Assembly (NCBI RefSeq): GCF_965216485.1
Contig: NZ_OZ244162.1
Span: 2,604,001 to 2,668,000 of the forward strand
Origin: Algiphilus sp965216485
GTDB lineage: Bacteria; Pseudomonadota; Gammaproteobacteria; Nevskiales; Nevskiaceae
DNA length: 64,000 nucleotides
Direction: 5' to 3'
In this document: piece by piece, positions 1 to 8,857 of the stretch
Position numbering within the stretch: the first letter of the stretch is position 1
How the letters are laid out: each line of letters opens with the position of its first letter
Notes under the pieces: model-generated
The model's database searches: none
What the model saw: only the letters and a program-made list of their open reading frames with translations
Told to the model about the DNA's origin: nothing
Made by a program: the position numbers and the translations under genes

Positions 1-2004
1 CAAGCCGCCGCCACTGCCATCTCCCAACAGCAGTGAACCGATGATGTCCTGGAGGTCGCCGTTGCCTTGGCCATCCCCAAGCAGAAGGAGTTCCAGCGCC
101 TCCTGCAACTGACCATCAGTGATCAATCCCGTCAGGATGGCGTTCAGGCTTCCGTCGTCGTTCTCCAACAGCGTCGCGATGGCTTCAACCAAGTCCTCGG
201 CATTGATTTCACCGGCAAGCGGGCCGAGGGGGCCTGTTGGCCGGAGCAGGATGTCCACGATCCCGCCGCTATGGTTGTCTCCGCCGATCAGACAGAGATT
301 CGATACCGGAACGCGGCAGTCCTGCAGATTCAGTACGGATGGCCGCTGGTAAGCGTGCGCGAGGGCCTGTCCCATATTCTTGGTCGCGTCACGGAAATTG
401 CGCTCCTTGAAGATGAACCCGGTCGCGGGATGCCCCGTCTCCGCGGTGAAGCGAATGCGCGCCCAGCCCGCGGCTTGATCGCCTGCCAGGCCCGCGCTGT
501 CGACATCGATCGTGCGCGCCGCATTGGAATTGAGGACATTTGGCAGGTCGCTCCCGCGACCAATGCGCAGGACATTCGCGGAATGCACCAATGCGCGGGC
601 CGCTGGAGGCGACAGCACCAGCAAGGGGGGGAGATCCGGCGCCAGGTCAAAAATGGGGCCGGTGTCCAGCGCCGCCGTGTTCTCCTCCCGGTCGTAGACC
701 GCGATGGTGAACTCCGTTGGTGATGCGCCATTATTGCCCGATTGGAACCGCTGATTGAACGGTTCGAGTGGACACGTGGAGAGCAGCAGCAATTCGGGGG
801 GCAGCAGCGTCAGAGGGTTGAACCCGAGGTAAGGCAGACCCGGTACGCCCACCACCGTACCGCCAGACGACCGTGAGTTCCGGTAGACGTTACACGCAGC
901 GTGCAAATTGAGCGCGTCCTCATCCACGTGAAAGCGCTTGGTGGGCATCGTCACCACCCACTCGGAGCCCGCGCCCGTATTGGGATTGTTACTCCACTCA
1001 TTGGCCACCGAATTGGCGGCGATTCCCGCCTCGATCTGCGCGAGTCCGGTCGTACTCCAGAGGTCGTTTGAGGAAGCGAGCGTCGGCTCCAGGTTGAAGG
1101 GAAAACCCTGTGCAGTGACCAGATTGCGGCCTTCGCCGTAACCGGCGATCGGGAAGGAATCCACCCCCGCTGCCGTTCCGCGGTCCTGATTGACCAAGGT
1201 TGCGTTCACCTTCAGCGGAGTCGGTGAGACGATCGGGCCATATCCCGAAGGATTGGTGGCCGTCGCGCGGGCTATAGGATTGCCGGAGCCCTGGTCCCCA
1301 CGGATGGCAAGTGGCGTCTCTGAAAGGATGCTCTCCAACAACACCTCGAGGAAGTTGCCCGCTTCCTCCGGCTCGAAGTCTTCCGCCACGCGCAGACAGT
1401 TGCGAGGAATGCCATTCTCATGCTTCGCGAACCAGGCCGTGCTTCCGCGGACGTCGTTGGCCGGATCTGGCGCCGTACCCTGCCCCGCTGTCTCCCCCAT
1501 CACGAGTACCGTGATGTAGCCCTCGCGCATGCGCTCGATACTGCCGTCGGTTGCATCGTGATCGCGGAAGGAAAGCGAGACCAGCCCCAGGAAATCGAAG
1601 ATCGTCGAGTAACCTTGTTCGCTGGCTCTCAGCCCCTCGCTACGAATATTGAGCGGGCTCGTGCAGGAAGTGTCGTTCGTCCGCAAGACCGGCCGACCAT
1701 CCGCATCCGCCTGAATGTAGGCCGTCCATACATCCAACGGACTCAGCGCCACGTTGAAGTTCATCACGCTTCGGCCGTTCTGCGCTTCGTGTAACCGCAC
1801 TTTGACCGCGAGCGAGTTCGTCGTGGTGTTGGTGAGGTTGATCAGCGTTTCCCAACCGCCATTCACCGAATAATAGGGCACCACAACAGCACTGCCGCTG
1901 CCGTTGGTAGACACCGTGACGGCCCCGACCTTCGACGGCGTGCCCGCAAGGAGGACAAGAGGCAAGATACCGAAGCTGCACCAGCGCGCGAAAATGCTTC
2001 TCAT
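1..2004 (-). CDS. Secreted protein of unknown function, C-terminus cut by window edge
   Basis: Reading the minus strand from an ATG at 2004 gives an uninterrupted frame of 668 codons running off the left edge. An AGGGG sequence lies about 11 bases upstream. The first ~28 residues form a signal peptide (basic start MRSIFARWC, then a Leu/Val-rich core). The mature part opens with a segment containing VVVPYYSVNGGWETLINL, resembling an N-terminal module seen in secreted hypothetical proteins of gammaproteobacteria. The middle has several Cys residues, and the last visible part is Leu/Gly/Asp-rich with LLLGDG repeated. It is probably exported to the periplasm or cell surface. I recognise no catalytic motif. 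The coding call is firm; the function is unknown. Confidence 0.8.
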   Translation of the reverse strand, partial: MRSIFARWCSFGILPLVLLAGTPSKVGAVTVSTNGSGSAVVVPYYSVNGGWETLINLTNTTTNSLAVKVRLHEAQNGRSVMNFNVALSPLDVWTAYIQADADGRPVLRTNDTSCTSPLNIRSEGLRASEQGYSTIFDFLGLVSLSFRDHDATDGSIERMREGYITVLVMGETAGQGTAPDPANDVRGSTAWFAKHENGIPRNCLRVAEDFEPEEAGNFLEVLLESILSETPLAIRGDQGSGNPIARATATNPSGYGPIVSPTPLKVNATLVNQDRGTAAGVDSFPIAGYGEGRNLVTAQGFPFNLEPTLASSNDLWSTTGLAQIEAGIAANSVANEWSNNPNTGAGSEWVVTMPTKRFHVDEDALNLHAACNVYRNSRSSGGTVVGVPGLPYLGFNPLTLLPPELLLLSTCPLEPFNQRFQSGNNGASPTEFTIAVYDREENTAALDTGPIFDLAPDLPPLLVLSPPAARALVHSANVLRIGRGSDLPNVLNSNAARTIDVDSAGLAGDQAAGWARIRFTAETGHPATGFIFKERNFRDATKNMGQALAHAYQRPSVLNLQDCRVPVSNLCLIGGDNHSGGIVDILLRPTGPLGPLAGEINAEDLVEAIATLLENDDGSLNAILTGLITDGQLQEALELLLLGDGQGNGDLQDIIGSLLLGDGSGGGL

Positions 2005-2248
2005 AGCGAATGAACCCCTACAGCGCAGAGCAGGGTCAGCTTCGTAGTACGCTGATGAGTCTGTCGTCGCATCACTTCCCTCTAGCGATGCAAAGCCCTG
2101 GAACCGAACCGCCAGCGCGTGCTGCGAGAAACCCCCTGCCTTGATTCCCCGCACCCTCCGTTACGGCCGAGTATAGCCAGCGCCTTTTGAGGGTGTCGAC
2201 CTCAGGCGCTTACATTGCAGCGAAGCCTCTGCGACCGGGGGATAGCAT
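2005..2248. other. Intergenic gap upstream of the secreted-protein gene
   Basis: This 244-base gap holds the promoter region of the minus-strand secreted-protein gene and the end of the AI-2E-family gene transcribed toward it. I see no RNA gene, strong terminator with a T run, or repeat. Confidence 0.5.
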
Positions 2249-3328
2249 TCAGTCCTCTGGAGGTGACGCCTCCAATGGAATGCTGGTGGCATGATTGAAC
2301 TCGCGGCTGAATATCTGCCAGAAGGCCACGAAAAGCACCGCGATTAGGGGACCCACCACGAATCCGCTGATCCCCACCATGACAATGCCACCCAGGGTAG
2401 AAAGCAGCACCATCCAATCCGGCAGCTTGGTGTCCCGTCCCACCAGAATAGGACGGAGCACATTGTCGGCGAGGCCAATGATCAAGACACCGTAGGCAAT
2501 CAGCACGGTGGCCGAGACCCACGATCCGATGGCGTAGAGATAGATGGCTGCGGGCAACCAGACCAGACCGGCACCCACAGCGGGAATCAGTGACAAGACG
2601 GTCATCACCACGCCCCAGAGCAGCGGCGCAGGAAGCCCCAGAATCCAGAAAATCAGCCCGCCCAGCATGCCCTGAACAATCGCCACTAGGAGGTTGCCTT
2701 TCACTGTGGCTCGCGCCACTTCGGCAAATTTCTGGAACAACAAGCGCTCACGTTCATCCCCCAGAGGAAGCGCGTGGATCAGTTGATCGATCAACACGCG
2801 ACCGTCACGCAGCAGGAAAAAAGCGACATACAGCATCAAGGCGACTTGCAGCACGAAACCGAATGTCCCCTGCCCAAAAGCCAACGCATTGCGAGCCAGG
2901 AATTGACTGGCCACCACGGCCGCCTGTGCTGCGTTCTCGCGCAGGCTGTTGACATCAATGTCGAAGCGCTCAAGCAAGTCCTGCACCGCCGGGAAGGCCT
3001 GGCGCACCCGTTCGACATAATTGCCCGGTTGGATCTCGCCGGACTCGATCTGCTGATAGACCGCCAGCGCCTGCTGCAGGAAGGAACCGAAGAGAAACAG
3101 GATCGGCAACACGACCAGCACCATGCATGCCACCAGTGTGGTCATTGCGGTCAGATTCGGTCGGCGCCCCCAGCGCCCTTCCAGCCACACCTGCATGGGG
3201 TGGAACAACACCGCGATGATCACGGCCCAGAGCAAGGGCGCCCAGAAGGGCATCATCAGCAGTCCGAAGACCACCGTGACCAAGGCCAGCGTGATCAGGA
3301 AGGTGGACTGCTCCAGCTTTTCGCTCAT
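2249..3328 (-). CDS. AI-2E family transporter (UPF0118/PerM-type membrane protein)
   Basis: This 359-residue inner-membrane protein has the layout of the AI-2E transporter family (Pfam PF01594; PerM, YdiK and TqsA are relatives). Two close N-terminal hydrophobic segments are followed by a third near residue 65, a soluble segment rich in Gln/Glu/Arg (about 85-150), and a C-terminal bundle. The bundle contains the family-typical stretches VPAVGAG-like (LIPAVGAG), ADNVLRPILVG and GISGFVVGPLIAVLF. Members export autoinducer-2, Na+/H+ or other small solutes; the substrate here cannot be read from sequence. Length matches the family. It ends 245 bases before the secreted-protein start and lies 122 bases downstream of another membrane-protein gene on the same strand. 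Confidence 0.9.
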   Translation of the reverse strand: MSEKLEQSTFLITLALVTVVFGLLMMPFWAPLLWAVIIAVLFHPMQVWLEGRWGRRPNLTAMTTLVACMVLVVLPILFLFGSFLQQALAVYQQIESGEIQPGNYVERVRQAFPAVQDLLERFDIDVNSLRENAAQAAVVASQFLARNALAFGQGTFGFVLQVALMLYVAFFLLRDGRVLIDQLIHALPLGDERERLLFQKFAEVARATVKGNLLVAIVQGMLGGLIFWILGLPAPLLWGVVMTVLSLIPAVGAGLVWLPAAIYLYAIGSWVSATVLIAYGVLIIGLADNVLRPILVGRDTKLPDWMVLLSTLGGIVMVGISGFVVGPLIAVLFVAFWQIFSREFNHATSIPLEASPPED

Positions 3329-3450
3329 CGTGTCACCGAGGCTGCGGTTCAGAAGGCGGACACTCTACGGGCCAGCCAGAACGGCGGCAATTGCGGGCAT
3401 CACCGAGACCCTGTGCCCGCACCGCAGCGCAGATTCAACGCAGGATGGGT

Positions 3451-4854
3451 TTACTCGCCCTGATCCCCCCGCCACATCCGTTGCTCGATCTCCGATATGC
3501 GGGCCTCCGCGGCATCCGCACTGCGCCCGCCGATGAGCACGAAGGTCGCGACCAGACCCACCAACAGGCCCTGCCAGGGTTCAAAGAAGGCGAGCGCGGC
3601 GCCTGTCAGCAACGCCACGCCGCGCTCGGTGGGGTGGCGCACCACAGCCATGGCGACGTAGGCGCAAGCGAAGCCCGTCAACACCAGGGTGAGCGATAGC
3701 GCGATGCCCATCAGTGGTTTGAGCCCGGTCAGCAGCGGCAGTAGGAAAAAGACGAAGGGCAGGCCCATGAAATAGTAAGAGGCGATGCCGCTGTGCAGAC
3801 TGGGCATGGCACGCGCGCCCTGTCTCCAGCGTTGCACGATGGCCACGTGCACCCCTGTCCAGACGCTGCCCTGGGTGGGAAAGAAGGGCGCGGCAATCGC
3901 CATGACACCGTTGCGAATGGCCAGCGACCAGTGCGATCGGGTCGCATCGATGTCGATGGGATCATCGGCGCGATGCGCACTCGCGTCGCGAATGATCTCA
4001 TTGCCGGTCACAAGGTCCCCAAACAGGATGATGTAGGTCACCAGGGCCAGCGGGACGGCCGCGACGAACATCTCGACACTGGGCCAGCCAATCGCCAGCG
4101 GGGACACCTTGGCCCAGGTATCCATAAACGGGGGAATCAGAATGCCCCACTCGATGTCGTACTGCACCTCTCCGACCAGCGGGCCCACGATAGCCGCCAC
4201 CAGAAAGCCCGGGAGCAAGCCCAAGCCACCCAACACGTGCAGGAACCGGAAGCGGGTCTTCAACAGCCGGAAAGGGATCGAAAAGATGAAGATCAGGCAC
4301 ACCGCACAGGCGGTGATGGTGGCGATTGGCTGCGCCAGCAAGTACTCGGGTGCATCGTCTACAAAGACGCGCTTGAAGGCTGCGATTGCGGCACCGAGGA
4401 TCAAGCCCGCCTTGAGCGCGTCGGGCAGCCATTCCATGAAGCGTCTCCCCATCCCGCTCGCCCCCAGCAACAGCAGCATTGCGGACAAGGTGATGGCCAG
4501 GGCCGTCATCGCCTGAAAACGCTCTGTTGGCGAATCGTAGCCGCCAAGCACGAAGGTCAAGACCAACGGCAGGGCTGGCGTCACCCAGCCGGGAGCGTAC
4601 GGTTCACCAAAAAGAATCGGTGCCGTGCCGAGCAGAAAGCCGCTGATCAACGACATGGTCACGGCTTCTTCGAAGGTCAGGCCGAAGTGCGCCGTCATCA
4701 TCGGCACCAGCGCCAGCCCGGTCGCCGACGCGAGGGCCGTACCCTGCAGGAATTCCGGCCAGCAAAGCCGCGTATGCACGAAGGGAACCCGGAAACGAAA
4801 CATTCCCCACTGCCAGCCCGTGCGCCTATCCGCGCCGCGATCTGCTTGCGCCAT
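3451..4854 (-). CDS. Polytopic membrane permease, xanthine/uracil-permease-like
   Basis: This 467-residue protein has about 12 hydrophobic segments, a short basic N-terminus and a charged C-terminus. Gly/Pro-rich helices (VTPALPLVLTFVLGG; DALKAGLILGAAIAA) and a conserved-looking acidic cytoplasmic loop (TGNEIIRDASAHRADDPIDI) recall the NCS2/SulP architecture of uracil-xanthine permeases and sulfate transporters. I cannot assign a substrate, and the NCS2 placement is tentative. The start is well supported: GAGGAG lies six bases before the ATG at 4854. It lies directly upstream of the AI-2E-family gene, so the two may be cotranscribed. Confidence 0.7.
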   Translation of the reverse strand: MAQADRGADRRTGWQWGMFRFRVPFVHTRLCWPEFLQGTALASATGLALVPMMTAHFGLTFEEAVTMSLISGFLLGTAPILFGEPYAPGWVTPALPLVLTFVLGGYDSPTERFQAMTALAITLSAMLLLLGASGMGRRFMEWLPDALKAGLILGAAIAAFKRVFVDDAPEYLLAQPIATITACAVCLIFIFSIPFRLLKTRFRFLHVLGGLGLLPGFLVAAIVGPLVGEVQYDIEWGILIPPFMDTWAKVSPLAIGWPSVEMFVAAVPLALVTYIILFGDLVTGNEIIRDASAHRADDPIDIDATRSHWSLAIRNGVMAIAAPFFPTQGSVWTGVHVAIVQRWRQGARAMPSLHSGIASYYFMGLPFVFFLLPLLTGLKPLMGIALSLTLVLTGFACAYVAMAVVRHPTERGVALLTGAALAFFEPWQGLLVGLVATFVLIGGRSADAAEARISEIEQRMWRGDQGE

Positions 4855-5083
4855 CTCGATCTCCTCGAAGCCTTGTTATTTCCCGCTTTGCTCGCAGCTT
4901 CGCATGCCCAGCCCACGATGGGGAGATTCGCCCTGTGCCGCTACGCCCCGACCCGCGCCAAGACCGCGCTCGGAGCCTCACTATGCAGGGCAGCTGAACC
5001 AGGAGTAGCCTGGGGTACTTAAGTAAAGCAAGAGCCGGCGCAACGGACCGGCCCCGACACGCCATTCCGGCGGTCACCAGAAC

Positions 5084-5089
5084 GGAGGG
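5084..5089 (+). promoter_or_regulatory. Shine-Dalgarno fixing a TTG start
   Basis: GGAGGG sits five bases upstream of TTG 5095. No in-frame ATG occurs before the first transmembrane segment, so this SD decides the start of the LOV-GGDEF-EAL gene. Confidence 0.7.
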
Positions 5090-5094
5090 CGACA

Positions 5095-7866
5095 TTGGGC
5101 GACGACGCACACGCACCGCTGCTACCGGCGGAGCAACGCCTGAAACGACTGCCGTTCTGGCTGTGCGTCCTGTATCTGTTGGCCTCGCTCGCTTGGGTTG
5201 GCCTGGGCGACCGCTGGTTGATCCTCGCTCCGCTGGAAGGCCCTCTGCGCGACATCATCATGATCGCCAAGGGATTCGCCTTCGTGACGGCGAGCACCCT
5301 CTTCCTCTATGTGCTATCGCGCCGTCTGATTGGGCACGCCGTCGCCGCAGAGCGCCGAGAACGCGAGCAAGAAGCTGCCCGTGCCGCCCTGTTCGAGGAC
5401 AATCCAATTCCAGCCTGGGTGGTGGATGCCAACGACCACACCCCCATTGCGGTCAACGCGGCCGCGCTGCACCAGTACCGCATGGACGAGGCAGAGTTCT
5501 ATCGCAAGGCCCTGCGCGACCTCGCCGTGCACAACGCAGAGCTGGCCACGCTGGACGACCCCCTGGTGTCGGGCGTGCAGCGCCATCGGCGCGGCGACGG
5601 CAGCATTTTCTTCGCCGCCTTGGAGTCCGCACCGACCACCTTCCAGGGGCGAAATGCACTGCTGATCATGGCGCGCGACGTGAGTTATGAGCACCAACTG
5701 GAGCAGGCGCGCCAGGAAGCACTCAAGGAAAATCAGGCCGCGTTGACGACCATCAACGCCATCATGGAGGTCACCCGCGACGCCTTCTGGTCCTGGGATC
5801 TTGGTAGCGAGGATATCTGGTGGACCGACTCCTACGCCACCGCGTATGGCGCGCCCTCGGGTCATATGCCGGTCCCGGACTGGCTGGACCGCGTGCATCC
5901 GGACGACCGCCACCGTCTCGCCGAGCACTTGCGCGCATTGTCGATGGGGCAGACCTCCACCATGGAGATCGAGCATCGCTATCGCCGCGCGGACGACACC
6001 TGGGCGGAGGTACGCGCCACTGCCGTTGCCATCCGCGACCCACACGGCAAGCTCCAGCGTCTGATCGGTGCCATGCAGGACGTGAGCGAACAGCGCGCGC
6101 AGCAGCGCGAGCTGCGATTGCATGCGGCCGCGCTCGGCGCAAGCCGTGAGGGCGTCTGCATCGTCGACGCCCTGGCCGAGGATCAGCCCATCGTCTTCGT
6201 CAATCGCGCCTTCGAGAAGCTGACCGGCTATACCCAGGCCGAGGTCCTCGGCCGCAATTGCCGCTTTCTGCAGGGTCGCGATCGCGATCAACCGGAGCGC
6301 GAACTGATCCGAAACGCGGTGGTCCACGGGACCGAGATCACGACCCGCCTGCGCAACTATCGCAAGGACGGCTCGCTGTTCTGGAACGAGCTCTCCATCG
6401 CCCCCGTCCGCCAGGACGGGCATATCACGCACTTCGTCGGCCTCCAGAAGGACGTCACGCGGCGCCATCTGCAGGAGGCCCAGGGTGCCTATCAGAGTCG
6501 TATCGATACGCTCACCGGGCTGGCCACCCATATCGCACTCACCGAGCGCCTGGAGCAATCGCTGCGGCTCAATCCCGACATGCGCCATGCCGTACTGCAT
6601 ATCGATGTCGACCGCATGGCCGCCGTCAACGAAGCGCTCGGCCATGCCCATGGCGACGAATTGCTCGCAGCGATCGGACAACGTCTAGAGCGCTTTCTCG
6701 AGGCAGGAGAAATCGCCGCCCGCATTGGTGGCGACAAGTTCGTGGTCGTGCTGCGCCTTCCCCCGGATCGAGACGACACGATGGAGCGTGCGCGGCAGTT
6801 GCTGGAAAAGGTCAGCGCACCGCAGATGATTGCGCAGCACCCGCTCAGCGTCACGGCCAGCATCGGCATTAGTTGTTATCCCGCCGACGGGCGCGATGTG
6901 AAGCGACTGATGACGCGCTCGGAAATTGCAATGCAACGCGCAAAATGGGCCGGTCGAAACAATATCCAGCGCGCCGAAAGCGCAGAGACGGGACAGCCGT
7001 CCTACACCCTGGAACTGGTCGAGCGCCTGCGCGGCGCCATCGATGCCGATGCGCTGGAAGTGTATTACCAACCGCAGATCAGCCTCCGCAACGGCGTGAT
7101 CATCGGTTTCGAAGCGCTTCTTCGCTGGCATGACCCGGCTCTAGGACACATTCCGCCTTCCCTGTTCATTCCTATTGCGGAAGACAACGGATTGGTCGAC
7201 GCCATCAGTCGTATCACCCTGCACACCGCTGCGGAACAGGTTGCCGTCTGGTCGCGCGAGTTTGGATTTCAGGGCACCGTCGGCTTCAACGTATCGCCGC
7301 TGCAATCACGCCGCTCGGGCCTGCAGGAGTCCGTGGCCGCGGCGCTGGAAGAGCACCGAGTCCCCGAGGGCCAACTGGAAATGGAAATCACCGAGAACGC
7401 GGCCATGGGTGGCACTCAGGAGCTGATGCGGCTCATGCATACGATCGCGGACATGGGCGTCCCCATCGCAATCGATGACTTTGGCACCGGATACTCCAAC
7501 TTTGGCTACCTCCGGCGATTTCCGATTCATCGCGTCAAGATCGATCGCAGCTTCGTGCGCGATATTGCACACAACCGCGAGGATCGCATGGTGGTGCGGG
7601 CCATCATTCGGCTCGCGCAGGGCCTGGGCCTTGACACCATCGCAGAAGGCGTGGAGCAGGAGGAGCAGGCCGTCGTCTTGGCTGCCGAAGGCTGCGCGGC
7701 ATTCCAGGGCTTTCTCTACAGCCCGGCCGTTGATGCCGCAGCTGCGACGGAGCTCCTTCGCACAGGCCGCGGCTTCGCCTTGCCCACCCTGGGCAGGCGT
7801 GCCCAGCCGCTTGATTCCTCTGCCGCCGATGAGCAGCAGGCTACCAGCGACATTCGCTTCCGGTAG
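5095..7866 (+). CDS. Membrane-anchored PAS-PAS-LOV-GGDEF-EAL protein (probable blue-light-responsive c-di-GMP phosphodiesterase)
   Basis: This 923-residue protein starts at TTG with a strong SD. Two transmembrane helices (about residues 20-42 and 55-78) are followed by a PAS near 95-205 and a PAS near 215-335 (WSWDLGSEDIWW, VHPDDR). The next domain, at 345-460, carries the complete LOV flavin motif GRNCRFLQG (photoactive Cys389), then NYRKDGSLFWNEL and FVGLQKDVT. The GGDEF domain has IGGDKF at 544-549, an altered active site that is probably not a cyclase. The EAL domain looks intact: EALLR (E673), ITEN, DDFGTGYS (D794-D795), a following Lys, AEGVE and QGF. The likely role is light-gated c-di-GMP hydrolysis, with the degenerate GGDEF possibly binding GTP. 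The domain call is firm; light dependence is inferred. Confidence 0.93.
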   Translation: MGDDAHAPLLPAEQRLKRLPFWLCVLYLLASLAWVGLGDRWLILAPLEGPLRDIIMIAKGFAFVTASTLFLYVLSRRLIGHAVAAERREREQEAARAALFEDNPIPAWVVDANDHTPIAVNAAALHQYRMDEAEFYRKALRDLAVHNAELATLDDPLVSGVQRHRRGDGSIFFAALESAPTTFQGRNALLIMARDVSYEHQLEQARQEALKENQAALTTINAIMEVTRDAFWSWDLGSEDIWWTDSYATAYGAPSGHMPVPDWLDRVHPDDRHRLAEHLRALSMGQTSTMEIEHRYRRADDTWAEVRATAVAIRDPHGKLQRLIGAMQDVSEQRAQQRELRLHAAALGASREGVCIVDALAEDQPIVFVNRAFEKLTGYTQAEVLGRNCRFLQGRDRDQPERELIRNAVVHGTEITTRLRNYRKDGSLFWNELSIAPVRQDGHITHFVGLQKDVTRRHLQEAQGAYQSRIDTLTGLATHIALTERLEQSLRLNPDMRHAVLHIDVDRMAAVNEALGHAHGDELLAAIGQRLERFLEAGEIAARIGGDKFVVVLRLPPDRDDTMERARQLLEKVSAPQMIAQHPLSVTASIGISCYPADGRDVKRLMTRSEIAMQRAKWAGRNNIQRAESAETGQPSYTLELVERLRGAIDADALEVYYQPQISLRNGVIIGFEALLRWHDPALGHIPPSLFIPIAEDNGLVDAISRITLHTAAEQVAVWSREFGFQGTVGFNVSPLQSRRSGLQESVAAALEEHRVPEGQLEMEITENAAMGGTQELMRLMHTIADMGVPIAIDDFGTGYSNFGYLRRFPIHRVKIDRSFVRDIAHNREDRMVVRAIIRLAQGLGLDTIAEGVEQEEQAVVLAAEGCAAFQGFLYSPAVDAAAATELLRTGRGFALPTLGRRAQPLDSSAADEQQATSDIRFR

Positions 7867-7969
7867 GACGCCGCGAGCGACTGCTCGGTACCCGCGCGAA
7901 CGGCGATGGGTGTCGCGCGCATCACAGCGCAGCGGGACAGCGGCAATGCCGGCCTTTCGCATGCCCTCG

Positions 7970-8776
7970 TCATTCGAAGCCACTGCTTTCGTCCGCATCG
8001 CCGAATTGACCGTGCCGACCGGTGCCCTCGGAGAAGCGTCCCGCTCCGGCCACCGTCTCTCCGGATTGCAGCGTTTTCAGCCCATGCTGAAACTCCTGTG
8101 CCATGGCGTCGTCCTCGCTGAGGCCCCATTGCGCATAGGCGCTCAGCCGATCACCGCGCAGGCATTGCTGCGGAAAGGCGGCCAACTGCTGCCCAAGCGC
8201 AACCGCGGCTTCGCGTGCCTTGCCGGCATCCACCAGCCGGTTGACCAAGCCCATGCGCAAGGCTTCTTCGGCCTCCACGGCTCGCCCGGTCAAAATCAGA
8301 TCCATGGCATGACTCATACCGATCAGGCGCGGCAGGCGCACCGTGCCGCCATCGATCAACGGCACCCCGAAGCGACGACAGAACACTCCGAACACCGCAG
8401 TGCGATCCGCGACGCGCATGTCGCACCACGCCGCCAGCTCGAGCCCACCTGCTACGCAATAGCCGGAAACCGCGGCGATGACCGGCTTGGACAGCTGCAT
8501 CCGGCTCGGCCCCATGGGCCCGTCACCGTCGGAGGCAATGCGATTGGCACGCTCGGCGTCACCACTGGCGACCGCCTTGAGATCAGCACCGGCACAGAAG
8601 TGCGCCCCGACACCGCTCAGTACCGCCACCGCACTGCTCTCGTCTGCCTCAAAAGCGCGAAAGGCTTCCGCCAATGCAGCGGCTGTCGGCCCATCCACCG
8701 CATTGCGACGCGCAGCCGCGTTAATGCTGATGACCCTGACCGCGCCCTCCTGCTCTACCACGATGCTGTCCGACAT
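7970..8776 (-). CDS. Enoyl-CoA hydratase/isomerase (crotonase) family protein
   Basis: This 268-residue crotonase-fold protein acts on acyl-CoA thioesters in the cytoplasm. AHFCAGADLK (about residue 60) forms the first oxyanion-hole segment, and SGYCVAGGLELAAWCD the second. The Glu equivalent to Glu144 of rat crotonase is present in GGLELA. Counting 20 residues on, the position of Glu164 is a Cys (VFCRRFGVP), so a standard hydratase mechanism is doubtful; isomerase, hydrolase or other crotonase chemistry is possible. The ATG at 8776 is preceded by GGAAGGG; a GTG one codon upstream is an alternative. It is divergent from the acyl-CoA dehydrogenase gene, sharing an 81-base promoter region. Confidence 0.9.
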   Translation of the reverse strand: MSDSIVVEQEGAVRVISINAAARRNAVDGPTAAALAEAFRAFEADESSAVAVLSGVGAHFCAGADLKAVASGDAERANRIASDGDGPMGPSRMQLSKPVIAAVSGYCVAGGLELAAWCDMRVADRTAVFGVFCRRFGVPLIDGGTVRLPRLIGMSHAMDLILTGRAVEAEEALRMGLVNRLVDAGKAREAAVALGQQLAAFPQQCLRGDRLSAYAQWGLSEDDAMAQEFQHGLKTLQSGETVAGAGRFSEGTGRHGQFGDADESSGFE

Positions 8777-8790
8777 CACACCCTTCCTTT

Positions 8791-8829
8791 ATTACATTGC
8801 TTGACGCAATATTAGGCTGATTGTAATTT
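8791..8829. promoter_or_regulatory. Divergent promoter with inverted repeats between crotonase and acyl-CoA dehydrogenase genes
   Basis: The A+T-rich gap contains ATTGC-N5-GCAAT (8796-8810) nested in a wider pair ATTACA (8791-8796) and TGTAAT (8822-8827). For the plus strand, TTGACG (8801-8806) could be a -35 with a weak -10 (TAATTT, 8824) 17 bases on. This could be an operator for the PaaX-like or TetR regulator encoded downstream. Assignment is by position only. Confidence 0.4.
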
Positions 8830-8857
8830 ATGTTCCGCATACACGTGAGTTCGCGTC

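Noticed and set aside
5314..6681. Long minus-strand open frame opposite the LOV-GGDEF-EAL gene
   Set aside because: Antisense to a gene with clear domains; it is a by-product of high G+C.
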